In this document: positions 1-4,746 of the stretch, in pieces
Layout of the letters: each line of letters begins with the position of its first letter
How positions within the stretch are numbered: the first letter of the stretch is position 1
Source of the DNA: an uncultured Coriobacteriaceae bacterium
GTDB lineage: Bacteria > Actinomycetota > Coriobacteriia > Coriobacteriales > Eggerthellaceae
Direction of reading: 5' to 3'
Length of the DNA: 5,359 nucleotides
Assembly: GCA_902781245.1 (NCBI GenBank)
Contig: CACZIP010000155.1
Coordinates: 1-5,359, forward strand
The notes under the pieces: model-generated
Databases searched by the model: none
What the model was told of the DNA's origin: nothing
The model's input: only the letters and a program-made list of their open reading frames with translations
Program-made: the position numbers and the translations under genes

Positions 1-466
1 CGTCGAGGCGATTGGCCCGCAGGTCCAAACCGGCATCGAGGGTCTCGACCTCGCTTGGCCCTCCGCGCGGGAAATCGCCGCCATCGATGACCTCGCAGGA
101 ACGTTAGGCACGCTCGGCGTAATTCGCACGCGCTCTTCGGTCATAGCAGATATCGCCCAAATGGTGGAGTCGGGTCAACTTAGCTTCGATTCACTTGTCG
201 ACCCAATTGAACAAATGAGCACGCTCTTGTCGGTTAAGGGCATCGGCCCCTGGACGGCCAATTACATCGCGATGCGCGCGCACTCGTATCCCGATGCGTT
301 TCTGGAAAAGGACTCTGGCGTCGCACATGCCCTTCCCGATATGTCGCCGAAAGAACGAACCGAAGCCGTGGAACCGTGCCGGCCGTGGCGCAGCTATGCA
401 GTAATCAGTCTGTGGAACTCGCTTGGAAACCAGGCATCGAAACCGAAAGGAGAACAACCATCATGA
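1..466 (+). CDS. alkA: DNA-3-methyladenine glycosylase 2 (AlkA-type), C-terminal part; 5' end outside window
   Basis: This is the C-terminal half of a base-excision repair glycosylase that removes alkylated purines such as 3-methyladenine. The reading frame is open from the first full codon (position 2) to TGA at 464-466, about 154 residues, so the N-terminal part lies upstream. The helix-hairpin-helix motif is visible as VKGIGPWTANYIAMRA (codons about 233-280), followed by the DAFLEKDSGV segment. The Asp in EKD (codon 311-313) matches the catalytic Asp of the HhH-GPD family (Asp238 in E. coli AlkA). The closing PWRSYAVISLWNSL matches the conserved AlkA C-terminal PWRSYA...W helix. Whether the missing N-terminus carries an Ada-like domain, as in some actinobacterial Ada-AlkA fusions, cannot be seen. 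The stop overlaps the start of the methyltransferase gene (ATGA, 463-466), so the two are probably translationally coupled and act together against alkylation damage. Confidence 0.93.
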   Translation, partial: VEAIGPQVQTGIEGLDLAWPSAREIAAIDDLAGTLGTLGVIRTRSSVIADIAQMVESGQLSFDSLVDPIEQMSTLLSVKGIGPWTANYIAMRAHSYPDAFLEKDSGVAHALPDMSPKERTEAVEPCRPWRSYAVISLWNSLGNQASKPKGEQPS

Positions 467-1026
467 CAACCTTCCGCACCGAATACGAGTCCGACCTCAT
501 CGGTCCGATTACGCTGGCAAGTGATGGTGAGTCCATCGTAGGCTGCTGGTTCGGAAACGACCGCTACTTCGGCTACGGCGTTAATGGCGAGATGGAGCCG
601 AAGGACGACCTGCCCGTGTTCGACCAGGCGCGTAGATGGCTCGACCGGTACTTCGCGGGCGAGGCGCCCGATCCGCGCGAGCTTCCGCTCGCGGCGAACG
701 CTACTCCTTTCCAACTGCGCGTGCGCGAGGCCATGCTCGACATCCCCTACGGACAGACGACAACCTACGGCGACATCGCGAGGCGTATCGTGTCCGAGAC
801 GGGCAAGCGCTCTTCTGCGCGCGCCGTGGGCGGGGCCGTGGGGCACAATCCACTCTGCATCATCGCCCCGTGCCACCGCGTCGTCGGAGCCGACGGCAGC
901 CTTACCGGTTTCGGCGGGGGCATCGACATGAAGGTGAAACTGCTCGAGCATGAGGGCGTCGATATGTCGCGCTTTTACCGCCCGAAGCGCGGCACTGCTA
1001 TCGATCCCGCTAGCTGGGGCCAATAG
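463..1026 (+). CDS. ogt: Methylated-DNA--[protein]-cysteine S-methyltransferase
   Basis: This suicide repair protein transfers the methyl group from O6-methylguanine (or O4-methylthymine) in DNA to its own cysteine. It has 187 residues, close to the family's usual 160-190. I chose the ATG at 463 because it follows an AAAGGAGA ribosome site (446-453) and gives the classic 4-nt ATGA overlap with alkA; the longer frame upstream lies inside alkA. The N-terminal domain (about 1-78) is the variable RNase H-like part. The C-terminal domain carries the winged-helix entry PYGQTTTYGDIA (95-106), the arginine-finger region ARAVGGAVGHNP (119-130) with the Asn hinge at 129, and the active-site PCHRV (136-140) with nucleophile Cys137. 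GSLTGFGGG (145-153) is the conserved loop after the active site. All key residues are present, so the enzyme should be active. Whether it is better called Ogt or the separate MGMT-like form cannot be settled by eye. A strong hairpin follows 29 nt after the stop. Confidence 0.95.
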   Translation: MTTFRTEYESDLIGPITLASDGESIVGCWFGNDRYFGYGVNGEMEPKDDLPVFDQARRWLDRYFAGEAPDPRELPLAANATPFQLRVREAMLDIPYGQTTTYGDIARRIVSETGKRSSARAVGGAVGHNPLCIIAPCHRVVGADGSLTGFGGGIDMKVKLLEHEGVDMSRFYRPKRGTAIDPASWGQ

Positions 1027-1055
1027 TCCATGGAGTAGCACTGATTTGCAAGAAA

Positions 1056-1078
1056 GCCCCGCCAGGACTTGGCGGGGC
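1056..1078. terminator. GC-rich hairpin between ogt and the minus-strand mini-ORF
   Basis: There is a perfect 9-bp stem, GCCCCGCCA (1056-1064) pairing with TGGCGGGGC (1070-1078), around a 5-nt loop. On the plus strand it follows ogt but is trailed by CTATGAAAA, with no T-run. On the minus strand it is followed by TTTCTTG, the better match to an intrinsic terminator. It may work in both directions; the sequence favours ending a minus-strand transcript from the zinc-ribbon mini-ORF. Confidence 0.7.
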
Positions 1079-1132
1079 CTATGAAAAAGCTGGACTTCTT
1101 TAGCTTTGGTGAGCCAAGATCGAGAACTGCGG

Positions 1133-1252
1133 CTAATCAAGAAATACCTTGCCGCACCTTGGACATTTCTGCCAATCCTTTCCCTCTTCTTTGTCGAAGA
1201 AGAATTTGCACTCGGGGCACTTGGTCGTTGATCTGCTGACTATCCACTTAAT
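1133..1252 (-). CDS. Possible zinc-ribbon mini-protein (or remnant), 39 codons, no standard start
   Basis: On the minus strand a short frame ends at TAG (1133-1135) and encodes KCPECKFFFDKEEGKDWQ, directly followed by KCPRCGKVFLD at the C-terminus. That is two CxxC/CxxCG knuckles 15 residues apart, the pattern of a small zinc ribbon or rubredoxin-like domain that binds one metal ion. The frame is open back to a TAA at 1259-1261 and contains no ATG, GTG or TTG; the first possible non-standard start is ATT at 1250-1252, with no clear ribosome site. An out-of-frame ATG at 1255-1257 hits a stop after three codons. It is followed by the hairpin at 1056-1078, which has its T-run on this strand, consistent with real transcription. 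It may be a gene that lost its 5' end by mutation, a fragment, or a gene using a rare start. The function is unknown. The two cysteine knuckles are clear, but their expression is doubtful. Confidence 0.4.
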   Translation of the reverse strand: MKWIVSRSTTKCPECKFFFDKEEGKDWQKCPRCGKVFLD

Positions 1253-1262
1253 GGGCCATTAA
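1248..1262. promoter_or_regulatory. 15-nt palindrome upstream of the RiPP precursor, possible operator
   Basis: TTAATGG, a central G and CCATTAA form a perfect 7-bp inverted repeat with a 1-nt centre, about 90 nt before the precursor start and across the 5' edge of the minus-strand mini-ORF. The one-base centre makes a protein-binding dyad more likely than an RNA hairpin, although a 6-bp stem with a 3-nt loop could also form. No regulator can be named. Confidence 0.3.
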
Positions 1263-1352
1263 AAAACCCAAAGATATTCTTACTTCAAAGCGCGTAAAAA
1301 AGACGAAGACATTACAATGGGCAAGGATTGGCAAATGACAGGAGGAGCAACA

Positions 1353-1562
1353 ATGGATCTCGAGGGTTTGTCGCCGGAGTTGAAGGAAAAAGTGCTCGCT
1401 TGCAAGACGACTGAGGAGCTTTTCGAGCTGGCCAAGAACGAGGGCATGGAGCTTACCGATGACCAGCTTGATGCCGTCTCGGGTGGCACAATTTGGTATT
1501 CGTGCGATCCCGAGGAGTGTGCAAACTATTGCGCCAGAAAAGATATGAAAGGTTATTGCTAG
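1353..1562 (+). CDS. Nif11-like leader RiPP precursor peptide with four-cysteine core
   Basis: This 69-residue peptide is most likely the substrate of the radical SAM enzyme encoded next to it. The start is ATG 1353, 5 nt after a strong GGAGGAG ribosome site (1341-1347); an in-frame ATG at 1317 lacks a comparable site. The leader (about 1-45) is acidic and amphipathic, with the Nif11-like pattern LSPELKEKV, then LFELAKNEGMELTDDQL, and ends in LDAVSGG (39-45). That double glycine is the usual cleavage point of this leader class. The core (46-69) begins TIWYSC and carries Cys51, Cys56, Cys60 and Cys69, spaced C-x4-C-x3-C-x8-C, plus Trp48, Tyr49, Tyr59 and Tyr68. Cys17 is in the leader. Acidic residues between the first two cysteines (DPEE) could be thioether acceptors in a ranthipeptide-like product; that is inference. 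A nitrogenase role is not implied: Nif11 is only the historical name of the leader family. The mature peptide's activity is unknown; antimicrobial or signalling roles are both possible. Confidence 0.88.
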   Translation: MDLEGLSPELKEKVLACKTTEELFELAKNEGMELTDDQLDAVSGGTIWYSCDPEECANYCARKDMKGYC

Positions 1563-1578
1563 CCTTATTGTGTTTCCA

Positions 1579-1595
1579 GCAAGGGCCTTGCAAGG
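1579..1595 (+). promoter_or_regulatory. Overlapping short inverted repeats between precursor and radical SAM genes
   Basis: GCAAGG, a central G and CCTTGC (1579-1591) form a perfect inverted repeat, and CCTTGCAAGG (1586-1595) is a second palindrome sharing its right arm, so two mutually exclusive small hairpins are possible. GGGGTTTT follows directly. Partial attenuation here could give more precursor than enzyme, as RiPP operons often need, but the stems are short and this is speculative. Confidence 0.25.
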
Positions 1596-1625
1596 GGTTT
1601 TCGGGCGATTCTGATAGGGCTAGTT

Positions 1626-2489
1626 TTGGCTGAAGCTTCTCCATATGGCATGAGCTTTGATGAACGGCTGGCCTTGTTGGCGATGAAGCCGGTTATCGAT
1701 GTGCAGGTTTGTGGCCATTGCAACTTGCGCTGTGCTGGCTGTATGCACTTTGCGCCGCTTGCAGAGGCGACCTTTCTCGATCTCGATGAATACGAGAATG
1801 ATTTGACGCGGTTCTCCTCCATTGATGACGTGAGCAGCTACTTCGACGCAATCGTTCTCATGGGAGGCGAACCGCTTTTACACCCGCAAATCGTCGAGAT
1901 CATACGCATGACGCGTCGCCACCTTCCAAAGATTCTCTTAGCTCTCTGCACGAATGGCCTCCTGCTCAAACGCATGGGCGAGGATTTCTGGAGTGCGCTC
2001 ATCGAATGTGAGGTGGATCTCACGATCTCGCCGTATCCGATACACCTTGATTACAACGCGCTCATCGATTTCGTTCAGGCAAAAGGCGCACAAGCTCGGT
2101 TCAACCAGGACATCACGGGCATGTGCGTGGGCAGGGAAATGTTCATGCGCCTCGCTCTTGATTCTGATGGCGGATGCAACCCCACGGAATCGTTCGTATC
2201 CTGTCCCTTCGGCGGGCACTTTTTGCAGCTTTCTCATGGCGCGATCTGGCCTTGCCAGGTGACTGCCCATCATGAATATTTTTCTAAGCGATTCGGGTAC
2301 GACATGCATGATTGCCCGGAAGACTCGCTTCCCCTAGATCGCATCGCCTCGACTGATGATATCGAAACATTTCGTCGCAAGTCGCATCCAATGTGCCGCT
2401 TTTGCGACAACGAATCCCTCACGGTCATGCCATGGGAGCGCTCGAAGTTCGCTGAAGATGAATGGCTCTCACCGCGGCGGGCCCGATAG
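1626..2489 (+). CDS. Radical SAM peptide maturase with reduced SPASM/Twitch-type auxiliary region
   Basis: This 287-residue enzyme uses a [4Fe-4S] cluster to cleave S-adenosylmethionine into a 5'-deoxyadenosyl radical, and it presumably modifies the core of the precursor encoded 63 nt upstream. The cluster motif CNLRCAGC is at 32-39 (Cys32, Cys36, Cys39; an extra Cys29 precedes it). The SAM-binding GGEPLLHP is at 80-87, and CTNG at 108-111 fits the core barrel. The C-terminal part shows Cys193-x11-Gly205-x4-Cys210, which matches the first half of a SPASM domain, followed by only one CxxC (Cys257, Cys260). This suggests one auxiliary cluster rather than two. No RiPP recognition (RRE) domain is evident; the N-terminus before Cys29 is too short for one. 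The start is TTG 1626, six nt after AGGG (1616-1619). ATG 1650 is the alternative but has no ribosome site. The frame is continuous with that of the precursor, separated only by its TAG. The fold is certain; the exact reaction is not known. Confidence 0.9.
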   Translation: MAEASPYGMSFDERLALLAMKPVIDVQVCGHCNLRCAGCMHFAPLAEATFLDLDEYENDLTRFSSIDDVSSYFDAIVLMGGEPLLHPQIVEIIRMTRRHLPKILLALCTNGLLLKRMGEDFWSALIECEVDLTISPYPIHLDYNALIDFVQAKGAQARFNQDITGMCVGREMFMRLALDSDGGCNPTESFVSCPFGGHFLQLSHGAIWPCQVTAHHEYFSKRFGYDMHDCPEDSLPLDRIASTDDIETFRRKSHPMCRFCDNESLTVMPWERSKFAEDEWLSPRRAR

Positions 2490-2551
2490 CCAAACTTGCG
2501 TACACCATAGTTACAACATGCTCGAGCAATTGGAAGCTGCATGTTAGAGCA
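2490..2551. other. Spacer after the radical SAM gene
   Basis: No gene is visible here. It contains a perfect 10-nt palindrome TGCTCGAGCA (2519-2528), which also occurs inside ogt at 941-950, where it encodes part of Leu-Leu-Glu-His. I see no function for it. Confidence 0.3.
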
Positions 2552-2607
2552 GATTATTCTCCAGCGTCATGTCTGAAGACTCTCAGAAATCGGAATAATC
2601 CTTTTCT
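2552..2607 (+). terminator. Compound hairpin with T-run ending the RiPP transcript
   Basis: GATTATTC (2552-2559) pairs with GAATAATC (2593-2600), enclosing a second stem TCTGA (2572-2576) / TCAGA (2583-2587), and is followed by CTTTTCT (2601-2607). The outer stem is A/T-rich and the enclosed region long, so termination may be modest. On the minus strand no T-run follows, so it fits the plus-strand precursor/radical SAM transcript and not the convergent hydrolase transcript. Confidence 0.5.
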
Positions 2608-2609
2608 GC

Positions 2610-3995
2610 TTAATAGCTTTCAGCGACAGATGCCTGACCGCTGCCTTTCAGATGCTCGTCGAACCAAGCAAGCGCGAGTGCGTTCGTTTGTTCAATGCAT
2701 GCTCGGGCATCAATATCGCCTGTACCGAGCATGGATGCGAGCATCGGTGAGAAGAGCGGCAAGTCAGTGAAGTTCATATGGCCGGAACCTTTGAAGTACG
2801 TGTGCGCAGATACGGTCGCGTTGTCGAGCACGACGTTGTTCACATACGGATAGCCTTGTTCCTTCGCTTGCAAACCGCTTTGGTAATGGCTCTCGTTGTC
2901 GATTGAGAGGAGAGGCGCAGGGTACGGCGCTTCGTTGAACGAGTACGTGCCATCATTGTTCAGCGTGTGTTCGGTGAACATGGTGCCGTCCAGGTCGATT
3001 ACGGCGTCAACTTCGTTGCGCGCCCGTCCCTGACCTACGCTTGTCGCTCCACCCATCGAGTGGCCGACGAGGCCGATTTTGTCAACGTTTACGAGTTGGA
3101 GCGCCTTGAGCATTTGGGCTTCTTGGTCGGCGGAATCAAAGAACCAAGCCTCTCCATTTACGGATCCGTTGCGAACTGCCGCTTCGATTGTGTCGAGCGT
3201 GAATCCAAGGTCGGCCATTCGCAGATTCATCCATTCCTGTTCGAGTGCATACGATTCTTCATCTGACAGCTCGCCGTTTTGCGCGGCAATGGCTTGGTTG
3301 ATGAAATCCCCGTCAACGATGACGGTGTTTCCTTGGGTGTCGGCCGAGAAGAAGGCATGATGGGGGTAGTCCAAAGCGGCAACTACATATCCATGGCTTG
3401 CGAGTTCGGTGCATAGCGAGTAGTTGCTTTCGTGGTAGCCGAAAGCGCCATGAGAGAAGATCACGAGCGGGAATGTGTTCGACTCTGCATTGGGAGCGTC
3501 GGGGTAGTAGAACCATACGGGGATTTCGCGATGGCTGCCGTCTTGCTCGAACGAGTCCATCCGCGTTGCGTCGACCATGATGGCATGTGCCTCGTTCACG
3601 GCATACTCTCCTGTAGTGGGAAGCCCCTCATAAGGTGGAAACACCACTGCTGGTACGGTTGCAACGGCGATGACCAAGATGCTTCCGATAACGTTCAAAA
3701 CCATTTTCGAGGTGCGTTGTGGAACGTTCGCGCTTGCCTTGTTGCGGCGGACGAGAAACACGATGAGCGAGATAACGGCCCGCAGGGAGAGTATTGCAAG
3801 TAATGCCATCCATCGGAAATCGAAGTCCATGTTCGAGACGTGAAGCGCCATCAGCAGCGCGAGCGCAAAGGCTTCGCACACGCTCACTATGGTTCGAACT
3901 TGCAGCCATTTCTGCTTAGAGGTTTTCGTAATCATGCTCGCTGCGAGCATGATTATTTCGACAAGTGCGAGCGTTACAAGCACTACCGCTCCCAT
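2610..3995 (-). CDS. Membrane-anchored alpha/beta hydrolase (PAF-acetylhydrolase/dienelactone hydrolase-like)
   Basis: This 461-residue protein has an N-terminal membrane part and an extracytoplasmic-looking hydrolase domain. Four hydrophobic segments are visible at about 2-21, 36-53, 61-82 and 98-119, with positively charged stretches KTSKQK (24-29) and RRNK (83-86) between them. From about residue 130 the alpha/beta-hydrolase fold runs through an oxyanion-hole motif SHGAFG (181-186), the nucleophile elbow GHSMGG (311-316, Ser313), an acidic residue in DLDGT (Asp334 or Asp336) and the catalytic His in GSGHMNFTD (His406). It probably cleaves an ester, perhaps of a lipid, as in the PAF-acetylhydrolase family; the substrate cannot be read from sequence. 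The ATG at 3995 follows AAGGA (4002-4006) by six nt. The gene lies 21 nt after tetR on the same strand, so both are likely one operon under TetR control. A perfect 27-nt palindrome sits inside codons 14-23. I am confident of the fold and unsure of the substrate. Confidence 0.88.
   Translation of the reverse strand: MGAVVLVTLALVEIIMLAASMITKTSKQKWLQVRTIVSVCEAFALALLMALHVSNMDFDFRWMALLAILSLRAVISLIVFLVRRNKASANVPQRTSKMVLNVIGSILVIAVATVPAVVFPPYEGLPTTGEYAVNEAHAIMVDATRMDSFEQDGSHREIPVWFYYPDAPNAESNTFPLVIFSHGAFGYHESNYSLCTELASHGYVVAALDYPHHAFFSADTQGNTVIVDGDFINQAIAAQNGELSDEESYALEQEWMNLRMADLGFTLDTIEAAVRNGSVNGEAWFFDSADQEAQMLKALQLVNVDKIGLVGHSMGGATSVGQGRARNEVDAVIDLDGTMFTEHTLNNDGTYSFNEAPYPAPLLSIDNESHYQSGLQAKEQGYPYVNNVVLDNATVSAHTYFKGSGHMNFTDLPLFSPMLASMLGTGDIDARACIEQTNALALAWFDEHLKGSGQASVAESY
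3929..3955. repeat. Perfect 27-nt palindrome inside the hydrolase 5' coding region
   Basis: TAATCATGCTCGC (3929-3941), a single centre base, and GCGAGCATGATTA (3943-3955) make 13 perfectly matched positions. On the minus strand it lies 41-67 nt into the hydrolase gene and encodes part of IIMLAASMI. In mRNA it would form a very stable hairpin near the start of translation; as DNA it is a candidate protein-binding dyad. Confidence 0.75.
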
Positions 3996-4016
3996 GGTGA
4001 ATCCTTTCCGTTGGTG

Positions 4017-4592
4017 CTATTGTTCCTGCGACATGCGCGCTGATTCCATTGCGCCGGTGTAGGCGTTGATTAGCAGCTGCTTGGCAAGCTTCTCGTTGAA
4101 TGGCATTGAGTTGTTGGCCATAAAGCTCGCATAACCATGTGCCATCACGGCAAGCGATGTGAACATGAGATTCGCATGCTCGCGGTCGAGGCCTGCAACT
4201 TGCTGCAAGACGTCAATGACGGGCGCCAGATTCTCGTCATCGTTAAGCGCAAGCAGATCTTGCCCCGAATATCTTCCTGTCTGAAAAAGGAAACGGAAGA
4301 GACGCGCCTCATCGTGGCCGAAGCGCAGGTATCTCATACCCACCTCGAGCATTGGGTGAGGGTATTCGCCGGTCAGCTCTGTAATGAAGCGCGTCCTGAA
4401 TTCTTCTGCAAGATCGTAGGCAGCCTGCCTGATTTCCTCAATGGATTTGAAATGGTAGAGCAGGGGCTGAGTTGAACAGCCAAGCCGTTCGGCAATGTGA
4501 CGCACAGTTAAAAACTCGTGACCTTCTTCGCGCACGATTTCGAATGCAGCCTGCGCGATTTCATTGCGTGAAGTCACAACTTTTGGACTCAT
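4017..4592 (-). CDS. TetR/AcrR-family transcriptional regulator
   Basis: This 191-residue one-component repressor has an N-terminal DNA-binding domain and a C-terminal ligand and dimer domain. The TetR N-terminal helices are at about 7-52. The helix-turn-helix LTVRHIAERLGCSTQPLLYHF (about 28-48) is followed by the family's usual YHFKSIEEI. Residues 60-191 are helical and variable, with no recognisable ligand motif. I chose the ATG at 4592 because GGAG (4599-4602) lies six nt upstream; the ATG at 4604, four codons earlier, has no ribosome site and would place GGAG inside the gene. Length fits the family (about 190-210). It is encoded upstream of the hydrolase gene with a 21-nt gap and divergent from the acidic-protein gene. 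It probably represses its own operon through the dyad at 4615-4638, as most TetR proteins do. The inducing ligand is unknown; a lipid or ester related to the hydrolase substrate is a reasonable guess. Confidence 0.92.
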   Translation of the reverse strand: MSPKVVTSRNEIAQAAFEIVREEGHEFLTVRHIAERLGCSTQPLLYHFKSIEEIRQAAYDLAEEFRTRFITELTGEYPHPMLEVGMRYLRFGHDEARLFRFLFQTGRYSGQDLLALNDDENLAPVIDVLQQVAGLDREHANLMFTSLAVMAHGYASFMANNSMPFNEKLAKQLLINAYTGAMESARMSQEQ

Positions 4593-4614
4593 GCATAACT
4601 CCATTTATAACAAG

Positions 4615-4638
4615 TGTAATATACATGTCTATTATACA
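4615..4638. promoter_or_regulatory. Imperfect dyad, candidate TetR operator over overlapping promoters
   Basis: The half-sites TGTAATATA (from 4615) and TATTATACA (to 4638) are inverted copies that match at 8 of 12 positions around a CATG-containing centre. The dyad covers a consensus -10 box for tetR on the minus strand. It also covers a plausible plus-strand promoter, ATAACA (4607-4612), 17 nt, TATTAT (4630-4635). Binding here would block both directions. The assignment rests on position and symmetry only. Confidence 0.5.
4631..4636 (-). promoter_or_regulatory. -10 box of the tetR-hydrolase operon
   Basis: On the minus strand these bases read TATAAT, a perfect sigma-70-type -10 hexamer, 38 nt before the tetR start codon. 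The -35 is poor: TGCAGA about 18 nt upstream is the best candidate. A weak -35 fits a promoter under repressor control. Confidence 0.5.
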
Positions 4639-4667
4639 AAAGATGGCCGAGAAGTCTGCATCTGGTG

Positions 4668-4697
4668 TTGGTGGTTCGTTGCTTCGCTATGTACAAT
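4668..4697 (+). promoter_or_regulatory. Possible promoter of the acidic-protein gene
   Basis: TTGGTG (4668-4673), an 18-nt spacer and TACAAT (4692-4697) would give a leader of roughly 40 nt before the ATG at 4747. The -35 matches the consensus only in its first half. The promoter overlapping the dyad at 4607-4635 is an alternative, and would put this gene under TetR control. Confidence 0.3.
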
Positions 4698-4746
4698 TAA
4701 CGGGTCAGGTGCGATACGCTCGCGTCAACGTTCTTGGAGGAAGATG

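Larger units (their letters stand above)
1027..1352. other. Gene-poor intergenic stretch between ogt and the RiPP precursor gene
   Basis: This 326-nt stretch has no conventional gene. It holds, in order, the GC hairpin at 1056-1078, the minus-strand zinc-ribbon mini-ORF (1133-1252), a 15-nt palindrome (1248-1262), and an A/T-rich segment (about 1257-1315) that probably contains the precursor promoter. Weak -10-like hexamers are TATTCT (1275-1280) and TACAAT (1313-1318), but neither has a convincing -35 at the right distance. The precursor ribosome site GGAGGAG lies at 1341-1347. Confidence 0.6.

Noticed and set aside
376..462. Upstream extension of the ogt frame
   Set aside because: It lies within alkA, has no ribosome site, and adds residues unrelated to the family; the ATG at 463 with AAAGGAGA fits.
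394..1140. Long minus-strand open frame opposite ogt
   Set aside because: It is a shadow of the high-GC ogt gene; the plus strand carries an unmistakable methyltransferase with all motifs, and the antisense product shows no family pattern.
1317..1352. Earlier in-frame ATG for the RiPP precursor
   Set aside because: There is no good ribosome site before 1317, whereas GGAGGAG sits 5 nt before 1353 and the Nif11-like leader starts there.
1488..1562. Tyramine-splicing (spliceotide) substrate, known for Nif11-type precursors
   Set aside because: The splice enzymes act at an X-Tyr-Gly motif; the core has Gly-Tyr but no Tyr-Gly, and no PlpY-like partner gene is present.
1353..1562. Lanthipeptide precursor
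   Set aside because: The core has only one Thr and one Ser for four Cys, and there is no LanM/LanB/LanC gene; the neighbour is a radical SAM enzyme.
2519..2528. Palindrome TGCTCGAGCA repeated at 941-950
   Set aside because: One copy is explained by Leu-Glu codons in ogt; two 10-nt copies with no shared context are not good evidence of a functional site.
2967..3360. Plus-strand open frames opposite the hydrolase gene
   Set aside because: They are shadows of a gene with a complete catalytic triad; no family motif or ribosome site supports them.
4593..4604. ATG 4604 as tetR start
   Set aside because: There is no ribosome site upstream; GGAG (4599-4602) is well placed only for the ATG at 4592.
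4564..4743. Upstream extension of the acidic-protein frame
   Set aside because: It runs through the divergent promoter region and tetR start; GGAGG directly before 4744/4747 marks the real start.
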